64,000 nt of DNA from contig CAJFCJ010000009.1 in assembly GCA_904063045.1 (NCBI GenBank), positions 1,674,968 to 1,738,967 of the forward strand. The letters are read 5' to 3'. The notes below the pieces were generated by a model. It saw only the letters and a list, made by a program, of their open reading frames with translations, was not told where the DNA came from and did no database searches. The stretch is from Dimorphilus gyrociliatus (taxonomy: Eukaryota; Annelida; Polychaeta; Dinophilidae). This document shows positions 33,892 to 44,719 of the stretch, piece by piece (the first letter of the stretch is position 1; every line of letters begins with the position of its first letter). The position numbers and the translations under genes were made by a program.

Positions 33892-35820
33892 ATGTTTAGG
33901 TTATTTATAAATTCCTTAGTATCATTATCAGTTGGTTTGTCAATTGATTTTGATAGGTTTGAGAAGTGTGGAGAGATTTCATTGGGAAAATATTTAACGA
34001 ATTCCTATTATAAATTTCGTTATAGATTCTTTAATATAACAGACTATTTTATACTTTCATACAATCCTACTTCCGTATTCTCTTCGGATTTTGTTGAAGT
34101 GATTAATAATAGGATAAGAGCAACAAATATAACGAACTTATACTATAAAGGATATTCTTTAGGGAATCGAGGATGGAGAGTGGAGGGCGTAATCTACGAG
34201 AGTCAATTGTTTGGTAAATTTTGGACCAATGAACATTTATACTATATTGATAAATATGACTTTGTTATTAAGGGAACTGCTATTCTATTCCATAATTTAC
34301 AACCAGTCATGCGTTCCAGATTTTCTCGACAGTTTCTAAAAGGTTTTCCTAACGGTAAGAAAGTTAATTAAGTTTCCTTACTGTCTTCCCAATCACGTAA
34401 TTCTATACATTAGACGAAAATATTTGTCTTGTTAAAATCATTTTTACAAGAAATACTATAAAGTTATATAAGAAAGTGACTGGTATAAGGAATAAAAGGG
34501 CTCTCTATGAAGGATTAAGGCACTATGCCTCCTCAGCTGTCGGATATGCTTCTCAGTTATATGAAAAAACTGACTTTATATACAAACAATTTAGATATAA
34601 ACCCCTTCGTCTTCGCATTAGTAGGATAGTCTATGCAGATGACAGTTTTTGCCAATCAGTGAGAAGGAGCTAAAAAAAATAAGATATGGAATAAAGTACT
34701 TTATCCCATTTATCCCTATCATTAGGGCGGAAAATTGTTCCTTCTCAATGATTTTTCGAACGGGCTTCGACTGAAATCCAAAGATCGATTGTTTGTAGGT
34801 TAAGGAAGGAGAATTATGAATATTCCTCAAAAGAGATTAGCCCACAGGTCACATGTTCTCAATACGATATGAGCGGTTATTGTCTTACAGTAATATTCGG
34901 TTATATTTATATGGAGAATAAAGTTTTGGGATTTGCATTCGCACCCAATGAAAAAGAATCGCTTGGTATGGACAAAGGTTTCTGTTCTTCTCGAACGAAG
35001 AGGAGAATATCTGGAGCCCCAACAGATAAATGCGTATTTAATGTTGTCTTTCTAACAATGACTGCTGGTATAAATGGAAAGGGAGAGAGGTTTACAGATA
35101 AATTAGCGAATCATTTCCAAACGGATGTTGTATTCGCCCACGAAGCGTTACATGCTCTGGGAACAAAACACGTTCTAAAGGAAACACACTTTTCGATTAT
35201 AAATCTTATTTTGTATTCTATACAATAAACGGTGTTTATTGAAAGATTTTCGTTTTCTATAGAACGAATCAGACGTTCCATACCCTTTGATGTCGGCAAC
35301 TTTAGGAAATTTTAAAATGATGTATAAGAAATATGAAATATCCGGCAAAGCGCGGCAAGATATTGCAAGAAATATCCATAGATTCTTCAGAGGCAAATAC
35401 GCTCAGTTAAACTGTTTAATAACTGAAAAACATTGGGAAACGACTATAACAACAACAGGAAATAATTGTGGTAATGGAATAAAAGAAGAAGGAGAAGAGT
35501 GTGATTCCAAATCAAAATGTTGTAGTCCGTTTTGCAGGTTTTCATCGATTGCTAATTGTGATCTTGGTCCTTGTTGTGACCAATTCACATGTCAACTTTT
35601 AGTAAAAGGTTCTGATTGTAGACATTCTAAAAATAGTAATGTTTGTTTAAAATGCTCTGGTAATTCTGAAGAATGTAAGTTCAACCAATGCAAATTTAAT
35701 CAAGTTCAGTATCAAAATTATAAAAGCATGGATACGTATAGAAGCTATGCCAACGGTTTTAAATTAAATAGTTACACTTGTCACTTTGTTACAGCTACTT
35801 TTATTGTTATAATCATTTAA
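33892..35820 (+). CDS. compact divergent ADAM-type metalloprotease
   Basis: Four exons are proposed (33892-34354, 34414-34658, 34848-35171, 35263-35820), giving about 529 residues. The start is the ATG before a signal-peptide-like MFRLFINSLVSLSVGLS. A prodomain-like region is followed by a catalytic domain with SGYCLTVIFGYIYMENKVLGFAFAP, echoing ADAM10 [23 protein letters not shown], and the zinc motif VFAHEALHALGTKH (HExxHxxGxxH). The disintegrin-like part begins CGNGIKEEGEECD, as in ADAM10 and ADAM17. It lacks the long cysteine-rich and membrane-proximal regions and ends in a short hydrophobic HFVTATFIVIII, which could be a GPI signal or a weak anchor. No furin site was picked out. The third exon's acceptor is uncertain, and the donor after GTKH (GTTCTA) was chosen on phase. 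It is likely a secreted or surface sheddase-like enzyme of unknown substrate. Confidence 0.75.
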
Positions 35821-35865
35821 AAAAGAGAATTCGTAATAAACTGGTTAATCTTTAGTGATAAATAA

Positions 35866-35891
35866 TCTCTCTCTCTCTCTCTCTCTCTCTC
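35866..35891. repeat. CT dinucleotide repeat
   Basis: Thirteen uninterrupted TC units lie between the ADAM stop and the striatin promoter. Confidence 0.9.
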
Positions 35892-36412
35892 ATGATAGTT
35901 TTATTAATATTCGTTGCTATTCGATTGTTAAGCTTTAATTATTACGTCCAAAATGATGTATTTTGTTACTTCTATACATTTTAATACATAAATTAATAGA
36001 ATGATTCGTTTAATTTCTGAAAGAGCTTGACAGATTTTTGATCTGTAAATTAATTATTCACTTTTTTTTATCAAGGAAATGATTAATTAGATAAGGAATA
36101 ATCTAGTTTATTAGTTATTCAACCCAGAAAAGGTTTTAATAAATCATAGAGATCGATTAATGAAGTTTAAAGACGCAAACTGTGAGATTGTAAAGGAACG
36201 TAAAATAATAGTAATTTTTCGCCTATATTCAGAAATTCTTGGAATTTATTGTATATACTAAAACCTATAATTAATCGTTTTTTTTCTACTGGAATAAAAG
36301 GTTAAGTCAGCGCATGCGCTCGTTTAAGCATAGTTTTCTGTATTCCAGTAACTGGACAACTACAGCTGAATATTTTGCCTTATCCGGAAGCACGTGACCT
36401 AGAGTATCTGTC

Positions 36413-36430
36413 ATGGCGGCCGCTATGTAG
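36413..36430 (+). promoter_or_regulatory. five-codon upstream open reading frame before striatin
   Basis: ATG GCG GCC GCT ATG TAG ends 19 nt before the striatin start at 36450. If the transcript begins upstream of it, it could damp translation. The transcription start is not known. Confidence 0.4.
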
Positions 36431-36449
36431 AAGAAAAACGAAGAAAAGG

Positions 36450-38516
36450 ATGGAAGAAGGCGCTGCTTTTCATAACGCGGCCGAAATCGGCAACAACATG
36501 AACATGCAAGGTTCATCAATTGGCCGAAAAGTGGAGGAAGTAAATCAACGAGCTCAGTATTCAATGCCAGGGATTCTGCACTTTCTTGAAACTGAATGGG
36601 CAAAATTCCAGATGGAGAGAGCTGAATGGGAAGTTGAGAGAGCCGAATTACAGGCTAGAATAGCCTTTCTCCAAGGCGAAAGAAAAGGGCAAGAGAATCT
36701 TAAACAAGATCTAGTTAGACGTATCAAAATGTTGGAGTACGCTTTAAAGCAAGAACGCACCAAAATGCAAAAAATGAAAATGGCGAATTCTGTCAGTTCC
36801 CCGCCGACAACCTCTGAATTTAAAGACGACGAGGAGCGTCCGTCTTCAGAAACCACTCAGTCAACCAACAGCGCTAGCTGGCGGCAAGGGCGTCACCTTT
36901 TACGGCAATACTTACAAGAAATTGGTTATGCCGAGACAATAATTAATGTAAGATCAGCAAGAGTTAGGCAAATGTTAGATCTAGATCGGCCTGTAAACGG
37001 TTCTCGGGGGAAAATGCTAACAGAGAAAGCTCTGTACGAAGCCGAGGCGTCTGTTATAGCCACAATGGACTTTCTACAGAGTAATCATGATGATGCCGTT
37101 TTCAATCCTGATGCTAGTGACGAAGAGGAAGATATATCTGATCGTGTTAAATCCAGGAAGGATACTGATTCAGAGGCTAGTGTTATTAAACAATTTGAGG
37201 AGATGTTAGAAACAGCTGATGCAGACGATTCGACTAAAGAAGACTGGGAAGTCGATGAGCCATACCTAAAACGTTTACAAGAAGAGTTTAAAAAAGACCA
37301 AAGAGGTAAAAAGCCCTCAGCACGCCCTACCCGACAATCTCTTAATAATATGCTGAAAAGCTTGGAAGGGCATACAGAGGAGGAGGAGGAGGAGGAAAGC
37401 AACACAAATGAATCAAATAAAGCATTGACCGGTGCGGATTTAGTGTTAGGCGAACTAAAAGACTTGACCGTTAGTAATATATGCGAGGAAGAGTCTCATG
37501 TCTCGTCGGTTGTCGAACCGAATAGGAAAACGTGGCAAGCCAAATATATGCTTCGATCACATTTTGATGCGATTAGATCATTGGCTTTCTTCTCTAATGA
37601 TGACGTACTTGTAACCGGTGGGGAAGACCATACATTAAAGTTATGGAATGTTCAGAGAAACTTGAGAACATCGCCTGGCAAGAAAGCTATTGCCGCGATG
37701 GATATTGAACCAGTTTATACCTTTAGGGGACATCGAAGTCCTGTAATCAAAGTGGCGCTATCTGAAAATAGCGAATACGTATACAGCAGTAGTTTAGACG
37801 GCGAAATCCGGATTTGGAAGACACCCTTAATCTCGATCGATCCATACGAATTATATGATAGTTCAACTAACGCACATGTCATAAATAAGCACACTGATGC
37901 TGTCTGGGGTTTGGCATCAAGAGACGACTTTTTTATATCAGCATCATCCGATTCAACTGTAGGAATATGGAAAGATGATGCTTCACTACAACGAACCATC
38001 AATTTTCCAATAGAATATGGAATACCAACCTGCGTAGATATTCTAAAGGCTAATAACAATCAGGTATTGGTTAGCTGTTCAGAACCAAATCCAACAGCTG
38101 CCATTATCTACGATATAGAAACGGGAGAAAGTATTACAAGGCTCGATATTCCCGATTCAAAAGTTGGTCGTGTTAACTCTGTTGCGGCTCACCCTAGTTC
38201 GAGTTTGGTCATTACAGCTCATGACGATCGACAATTACGTTTCTTTGACACTCAATCCGGTAAAATGATACATTCGATGATTGCCCATTTGGACTGCATC
38301 ACATCGGTCGGTATCGATCCGTCCGGTTTGTACTGCGTATCCGGAAGTCATGATGCCTCCTTAAGAATATGGAGTATAGAAACAAGACAATGTATTCAAG
38401 AGATTACGGCTCACAGAAAAAAATTTGACGAAGCCATTCTGGACGTTGCTTTCCACCCAAATAAGCCGCTTATCGCTTCGGCGGGCGCCGATGCTTTGGC
38501 TAAAGTTTTTATATAA
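36450..38516 (+). CDS. STRN: striatin, PP2A B''' subunit and STRIPAK scaffold
   Basis: A single uninterrupted frame encodes 688 residues, comparable with vertebrate striatins. Order of parts: N-terminal caveolin-binding and coiled-coil segment (YSMPGILHFLETEWAKFQMERAEWEVERAELQARIAFLQGERKG), the SWRQGRHLLRQYLQEIGY calmodulin/PP2A-binding region, an acidic linker, and a C-terminal WD40 propeller with repeats such as SLAFFSNDDVLVTGGEDHTLKLW, YVYSSSLDGEIRIW and YCVSGSHDASLRIW, ending LIASAGADALAKVFI. Striatin holds PP2A, GCKIII kinases, MOB4 and STRIP in the STRIPAK complex. The start 36450 gives MEEGAAFHN; upstream in-frame sequence has no ATG. Vertebrate striatin genes have many introns, so the intronless state here is notable, although the codons look normal and the promoter is complex. 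Confidence 0.97.
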   Translation: MEEGAAFHNAAEIGNNMNMQGSSIGRKVEEVNQRAQYSMPGILHFLETEWAKFQMERAEWEVERAELQARIAFLQGERKGQENLKQDLVRRIKMLEYALKQERTKMQKMKMANSVSSPPTTSEFKDDEERPSSETTQSTNSASWRQGRHLLRQYLQEIGYAETIINVRSARVRQMLDLDRPVNGSRGKMLTEKALYEAEASVIATMDFLQSNHDDAVFNPDASDEEEDISDRVKSRKDTDSEASVIKQFEEMLETADADDSTKEDWEVDEPYLKRLQEEFKKDQRGKKPSARPTRQSLNNMLKSLEGHTEEEEEEESNTNESNKALTGADLVLGELKDLTVSNICEEESHVSSVVEPNRKTWQAKYMLRSHFDAIRSLAFFSNDDVLVTGGEDHTLKLWNVQRNLRTSPGKKAIAAMDIEPVYTFRGHRSPVIKVALSENSEYVYSSSLDGEIRIWKTPLISIDPYELYDSSTNAHVINKHTDAVWGLASRDDFFISASSDSTVGIWKDDASLQRTINFPIEYGIPTCVDILKANNNQVLVSCSEPNPTAAIIYDIETGESITRLDIPDSKVGRVNSVAAHPSSSLVITAHDDRQLRFFDTQSGKMIHSMIAHLDCITSVGIDPSGLYCVSGSHDASLRIWSIETRQCIQEITAHRKKFDEAILDVAFHPNKPLIASAGADALAKVFI

Positions 38517-38611
38517 TATCGTATTCACACGATTAACGAACATCATGATTTATATAAATATATATATACATATATATGTATATATATATATGTATATGCA
38601 TATATAGTATA

Positions 38612-38659
<48 letters not shown>

Positions 38660-39199
38660 TATATATTCAGTAAATATATATATATAAATTTCTGTTTATT
38701 ATACTTGTTAGGTTACTCAATAATGTTATGTACTTTGAACAGCGGAAGAGTCAAGATGGGAGTAGGATAGGTTGCTTGTTTTTTTTTCCCTATTTAGAAT
38801 GATCGAATGAAAAAGAAAATTTGCAGTGAAAAAAGTGTTTAATGTTGCTTTATTTGAATCCTTGCCAACTTAAGCAAACATGTAAAAATTACATATGTAC
38901 TCAGAGAGCTTCGGTATCCTTGAAATTTATATATTGGTGCCATACTAAAATGTAAGCGCACAAAACCAAGTAAAACACTTTCCGCTTAAGGTAAAACTTC
39001 AAGTTCCTGATTTTCACTAATAAAGAATCGTTAAATCTACCAAACTTAACAATACCTATCTTTATAAAAAAGTTTTTATAACTGCCCCGTATTACCTATT
39101 ATGTTACTAATTTCATAATTATAAGTACAAATAAACTTCAAAAGCTGATGCTTTTATTTTTCATCTCAAAACGTCGAACAGAGTTCGTACAGTTAACAT
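38517..39199. other. convergent spacer with a TA-rich satellite
   Basis: The striatin and UBA52 3' ends face each other. A TA-rich stretch fills 38550-38688. The remainder is AT-rich and has no recognised gene; short frames inside the TA repeat are artefacts. Confidence 0.5.
38550..38688. repeat. TA-rich microsatellite
   Basis: About 140 nt of mostly alternating TA, with TGTA and TACA interruptions and one pure run of more than 30 nt near 38618-38654. It lies just past the striatin stop codon and is likely length-polymorphic and hairpin-forming. Confidence 0.9.
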
Positions 39200-39708
<509 letters not shown>

Positions 39709-39712
39709 TCAA

Positions 39713-39890
39713 CTGTAAAACGAATGGAAGTATGAGAATTTTATTTACCCTAAAGGAACTTTATATTTTGGTTATTAAGATGATAGAAAATTTAAAGAAT
39801 TTTAAAAGCTAGGGGCATAATAAAAGAGGAAAAATTCGTTTTTTCTAAAACGTGTAGTCAGCCATCTTACCTTCGCAAACGAAAAGGAGG
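39713..39890 (-). promoter_or_regulatory. UBA52: UBA52 leader: TOP-like tract, 5' UTR intron, YY1-like site
   Basis: On the minus strand the leader reads CTGCCTCCTTTTCG, a terminal-oligopyrimidine-like start (about 39881-39893), followed by AAG|GTAAGATGGCTG. The YY1-like AAGATGGCTG (39859-39868) sits directly at the start of the 158-nt leader intron, an arrangement common in ribosomal protein genes. The intron ends TTTTACAG before TTGAATAGC and the ATG. The exact cap site is not known. Confidence 0.65.
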
Positions 39891-40257
39891 CAGTCAAGTT
39901 GCGCACTGAAGTCGATAATTTAAAAAAAAAATTATAATATCAGAATTATCAAATTTTAAAATTTTAATGCTATGAACAAACAGAAATAATTTTTTTCTAT
40001 TTTAATTGACACTTGCTGCGTGCCGTAACAACTTCCGGTCAATTAGCTTCTCTCAAGTTATTATGTGTTAGAATTAGCATGAATGAATGATGATCTATGT
40101 GATAACTTAAATAGTCTGAGTTGCATCGACTAAGGTAATTTCCGTACAAATTGCGCAGTTAAGATTCTTTTAATTTTAAAGCATTAATGATAATATAAAA
40201 GCCGCGCATTATTTTGAATTGATGTAATCAATATTTTAAGAATATTCACTTATTGGA
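39891..40257. other. divergent spacer between UBA52 and the Polycomb-like gene
   Basis: The gap was searched on the + strand for missing Tudor and PHD1 exons of the Polycomb-like gene, and none was found. It presumably holds both promoters. It includes an A-rich run near 39921-39932 and no clear motif beyond the UBA52 leader. Confidence 0.45.
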
Positions 40258-41429
40258 ATGAGTGTGGAATGCCAAAAGTGCCAAAAGACGACAGAGTATG
40301 TTTTGTATTTAATTATAATTCAGAATATTCATTGAAATTTTAAACAGATGGTTCAAAAAGATGATTCAGTGCTGGAAATGCTTTTCCTGGTATCATAATG
40401 GTAAGTACCCATTTCATTTGTGGCCATAATTACTTTTATAACTTAACTTTTAGACTGTATAAGTATTAGCCATCCGAGTTTAGTCTTTGGTGATCGTTTT
40501 TGGCGTTATCAGTGCAAGATATGTGGTGATGAAGAATTGTCAAAATTAGATATGGAATGGAAAGATATAGCTCATTTGGTTCTTTTCAACTTATGGCATA
40601 TACATGGCTATAAACATCATGACGTAGCAGATGTTATAGAATTTATGAAACAAAATTTGTCCAGATTTCAAAATCAATCGTTACAAGATCAGGATCCATC
40701 CACTTGGCATGGTAAATTTACCGAGATTTTCTCATCACATCCAGATATATTCATATGTGGAAAGGAGCAAAAGAAAAGAAGCTCCCTATGGGGTTTGAAA
40801 CAGTTCAAACCACCTACTGTAGAAGCAGCGGGACAAAAAAGACAAAATTTTTGGTATTACTATTATAAAACATTTTATATCTTATATCTAAGTTTCACAA
40901 TTGCAGTGAATTTAAGAGAAAGTGTTCTGACGAGGATAATAAAGAACTTCGTGGGACAGGTGCAGTTGTTAGTCAGAAATTTCTAGAATTGCAACAAAAA
41001 AAGAAGACGAAAACGGAGCCCAAAGCGACCAATCAATCTACAACTGATCAGGCCTATTCTCATTTACCAACGCCCCCACCGGAACCATCGATCAGCATTG
41101 ACTACTCAAAAAGGAAAAGAGGAAGAAAACCGAAAGAATATTATGAGCAAGCTAATACTAATCAACCAAAATCGAACGCAGATCAATTATCTTCACTAAC
41201 AGATATTAGAATGAAAGGTAAATGCATATCTACAACCAGCGTCTTTGAGAAAAATGTCATCGATAATACGATCAAGTTAACGCTCAAATACGATCGTTTA
41301 AAAATGTCGATGTCTAACATATTTGGACCAATTGACAGACTCAAAAACGGTCAAACTTTTACTGTCCACGCAAAACGGGTTAATGAAAATAATCAGGTAG
41401 AATATCTTATTGAATGGCACGATGACTAA
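40258..41429 (+). CDS. Pcl: Polycomb-like protein (PHF1/MTF2/PHF19 family), N-terminally shortened
   Basis: Four exons (40258-40295, 40348-40400, 40454-40853, 40907-41429) give 337 residues. The first 50 residues form one PHD finger: CQKC, CWKC, HNDC and CKIC. Next comes the extended-homology winged helix, EWKDIAHLVLFNLWHIHGYKHHDV, then HPDIFICGKEQKKRSSLWGL (PHF1 HKDRFISGREIKKRKCLFGL). The C-terminus ends in the chromo-like FTVHAKRVNENNQVEYLIEWHDD (PHF1 VLARRVRPDGSVQYLVEWGGG). In family members the PHD after which the winged helix follows is PHD2. The Tudor domain that reads H3K36me3 and PHD1 are absent, and no candidate exons lie in the 360 nt upstream. The protein could still bring PRC2 to DNA through the winged helix. 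Confidence 0.87.
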
Positions 41430-41545
41430 AAGATGTGTGATTCTTCTTATCTTTTAAAACTTGTGCCTAAAAAGCCTTTAGACAACATATTGTGTTCTTT
41501 TTACAATTTTTGTATTCAGTTATTGTTTTTCTTTTCATTTTTAAA

Positions 41546-41551
41546 AATAAA
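41546..41551 (+). promoter_or_regulatory. poly(A) signal of the Polycomb-like gene
   Basis: AATAAA lies 117 nt past the stop codon and 20 nt before the convergent KIF6 stop, so the two 3' UTRs must nearly meet or overlap. Confidence 0.55.
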
Positions 41552-41570
41552 ATATGGACGGACAAGTAAA

Positions 41571-44206
41571 TTATCTCTTACCTTGCCTAGATAGAGCTTT
41601 TCGTCTTGCTTCCATAAAAGCTATAATATCAGCGTCGGCTTGAGGATCACCAGTTAACGGAATATCAGCAGGAACGGTAGATTTCTCAACTTTATGAGGG
41701 GTTGACCAACCTGTTTTGCCAAGATTGTCATAAGAGCTGTCTACTTTCCTGCTATTCCTCTGTATTAAATCGCTATCTTCTTGCTTTCTTTGGTTGAGCG
41801 CTGCCTGCTCAGCCCACCAGATTTCGAAATCTTTTAATAATTTCATTTTTGAACTATCGAGTAAATGTTGTGTATGCTCTATTTCGGCTTTCAGATGTTT
41901 TAGTAAATTAAAACGTTCTTTATAGGAAGTTTTGGCGGAATCTAGATTACATTTAATCTCTTCTTCTAGACTGTCTTGATCATCAGTCATAGCAACGCGA
42001 ACTCTCTCACGTTCCAATTTAGACTTAAGAGCATTTATTTGTTGACGTGAGGTATTTACTTCATTTCCGAGTTCTTTTGCTTGGCTATATAAAGACTTTA
42101 GCTCAGCTTTGTGCTGCTCCAAAACATGATTTAACTTATACTCTCTTCGAAATGTATCAAAAGCCTCTTGTCGTCCAATCGACATTTCATTAACTATAAT
42201 ATTTTGTTTATTAGAATTGGAAAAACAATAAAACTATGTCATATACAAAAAAAAGAAAAACATACGAATTTTCTTTTGTCTTGTTTCATCCTGCTTTTTC
42301 ATCTTAATTGGACCGACAGCTTTTTGGCTAAAATTATCTGACTGGGTTGTGGAGGGAGGAGTTGAATCCGAATAGAAACCATTTTGTGAATCAAAAGTTG
42401 AATCTTGTTTCGGTGTTGGAGGAGGTTGAATTCCGGCTTTTTTTAATTCAGATGTAGCATTTTTAACTCTTTTTTTCTCTTTCTTTAGCATATTGACAAG
42501 AATATCTATAAGAAAATATTTTATGAAAAACCTTCTTATCCGAAACAGAAATGAACTTACTAATTTCATTATCTCTTTGTTGCAAAAGATCTTTAATTCG
42601 ACCAAATTCGTTTGAATTAAAATTATCTTCCTTTTCTCTAATAGTACTTACATCACTTGAAGCTGGGGTTATTGATCGCACAGACGCTTTTTCATTGAAC
42701 TTTCTCTATGTGAATAAGAATAATGTAGATCAATCATGTAGAGTATATTATTAAAAATACCTTAATTATTCTAAAACATTCGTGAACTTTTCTTAAATCT
42801 GCACCAACGTCTATCATACTTTCAGGATTATTATCCTGAAGAAATTCACAAACTAATTTTTCGCATTCACTTATTTCTTCGTTAGACAAATCAAGAGTTG
42901 ACTGGTCGCCGTTGGTCATTGAAATTTGGTCTTTTAATTGTTGGATTTCTCTTTTTAATTTCTGTATCATTAACTTAGGATCTAATTCTTCGTTTAATAT
43001 AGCATCATTCTTAATCATAGCTACTCTTTGAGCAAATCTGCAGGTGGATATAGATTCCTGTAGGAAAGAGGGAAATATATTTTAAAACTATATCTTAATT
43101 AGTAACAACTAACATCAATGTTCTTTTTTTCAATGGATATTGTGGCAATCATTGTAGTCATGCAGTTTCCTCCTAAACTATCCCTCAACACCGATGTCAT
43201 CATGGAATTTCTATATGGAATGTGTGTTCTACCAGCTTCAGATAAGGCAACAATTACTTGTTCCAAATAATGAAGGGATAAATTAATGTATTTGGCCTCT
43301 GTAAGTAATTGTCCATTTACACCAGTTTTGGAAACTCTTTCCGAACCAGCCAAGTCAACTAAGTGTAATTTTGCTCTTCGAACTGTGGCACTTCCTGCTT
43401 CTCTTACGGTCAAATGTATAGTAAATATACAATGTGATCTCGTTGAAGCTTGATTCATTGGCGTTTCAGCAATCATACGATTTGTATCACCGACAAAAAG
43501 TAAATTTAAAGCATCTTCTTCCGATGCTGCTGGATAAAGAGCAAGATTTTTCAAGTGGATGTTTTGTTCGGAATCTTCATGTAAACTGACTTTAGGTAAA
43601 TCTTCTAATTTTGTTGCTTCATGCTTTGGATCCAATAGATCGTAGCCGTTTTCATTGTAAATTTCCAAATAAGAAACACTGGTTGCATATACACTATCAG
43701 GATTTTTTGAGTAGTAATCAAAAATATAGGATAATGTTCTTGGTATAATTCCACGGTCTGCATATCGTTCTGCTCCTCCAGTCATTGTGTATGTTTTTCC
43801 ACTACCAGTCTAAAGTAAAATCAGTTAAAAGGAAAATAAACTTTAAGAAAAAATAAACTTTACCTGGCCGTAGGCAAATATTGTCCCGTTATATCCTTGG
43901 AGAACATTATCAATGACCGGTTGAGCCACATGCTCAAAGATATCATCCTGTCTTGTTTTTTGATCGAAAGCTGATTGAAATTGAAATTTATAGTTTTCTT
44001 TTTTATTATTAACCATCCATTCTACTGATTCTTTCGGCAAATTGAACGATATTATATCGGCATCTTCTTTTTCCTCGACATCATATATCTGTTGACATAG
44101 AGAAAACAATATACATGATTGAATTAATCAAGAAAATCATACGTACTGCAAGCTTTCCTTTTGTCGGCTTTACTCTGCAAAAAATCTTGATCGTATCTTT
44201 CACCAT
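41571..44206 (-). CDS. KIF6: kinesin-9 family member KIF6
   Basis: Seven exons (44206-44147, 44088-43864, 43809-43114, 43057-42761, 42705-42561, 42505-42266, 42193-41571) encode 761 residues (human 814). The start MVKDTIKIFCRVKP matches human MVKQTIQIFARVKP. The motor domain has GTIFAYGQTGSGKT across the second intron, GDTNRMIAETPMNQASTRSH, LVDLAGSERVSKTG, and YRNSMMTSVLRDSLGGN. Beyond the motor, the sequences QQRDNEINILVNMLKKEKKRVK, EMSIGRQEAFDTF and DFEIWWAEQAAL, and the end IPLTGDPQADADIIAFMEARR, are specific to KIF6 rather than KIF9. Kinesin-9 motors move on axonemal central-apparatus microtubules in motile cilia; KIF6 loss in vertebrates affects ependymal cilia. Confidence 0.97.
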
Positions 44207-44719
44207 TTTTACGTTTGTAGCTACGATGTCAAGTAATCATATTTCACACAATTCTTCGAATATTTTCTCTAAACAAACGAATATTTTGGAATTTAGCAGA
44301 CGACAAATTTCCGCGTCTTTATGCTTATCGCGCCATCTATAGGTAACCAACAAACAACCTATTTACAGGCCTAATTGGTATTCTTCCGCAGAAAAATTCG
44401 GGAATTTTTCGGCAACTTTTTAATAAATTTATTTCATATTGATGCTTGGATACTAAAACAAGCGTTCCACTCAATAATTCGAACAAACGTTTTTCAAGTA
44501 CTTATTTCTTATCTTATCACCGGTTAGCCGTTGCACACACAGGAACTATATTACAGGCGCAAGGCCTAGCTGTGTAAAGAAAAGTTCGGACGCGCACGAC
44601 TGCCTCTTTTCAAGACGATTTTTTCTTCAAAACTACCGTCGCGTAGCAAGTCTATTCACGCCTTTGTCACTGCTTATCTCCCAACCTTCGGCATATCTCA
44701 GCAAACTTTGCCGGCAAAG
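44207..44719. promoter_or_regulatory. divergent spacer between KIF6 and galectin
   Basis: 513 nt separate the two start codons. The right part is less AT-rich (44520-44700), and includes the divergent promoter and the galectin leader. No open frame with coding character was found. A TATA box is not evident. Confidence 0.4.

Larger units (their letters stand above)
35821..36449 (+). promoter_or_regulatory. striatin upstream region with CT repeat and promoter motifs
   Basis: The region holds a CT repeat (35866-35891) and, nearer the gene, a cluster of motifs: GCGCATGCGC (NRF1-like, 36310-36319), CCGGAAG (ETS-like, 36384-36390), GCACGTGAC (E-box, 36390-36398) and ATGGCGGCC (YY1-like, 36413-36421). 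The ATG inside the last motif opens a five-codon upstream frame, 36413-36430. The combination is that of a TATA-less housekeeping promoter; function is inferred. Confidence 0.6.

Noticed and set aside
37085-37405. Minus-strand open frame with Ser runs
   Set aside because: Antisense of the acidic GAG/GAA repeats in the striatin linker.
38550-38770. Open frames of Tyr-Ile repeats
   Set aside because: They are read-through of a TA microsatellite.
40258-41429. KAT14 (CSRP2BP) or ASH2L-like protein
   Set aside because: The winged helix looked similar at first, but the GREIKKRK-type motif and the terminal YLIEW segment match PHF1/MTF2 better.
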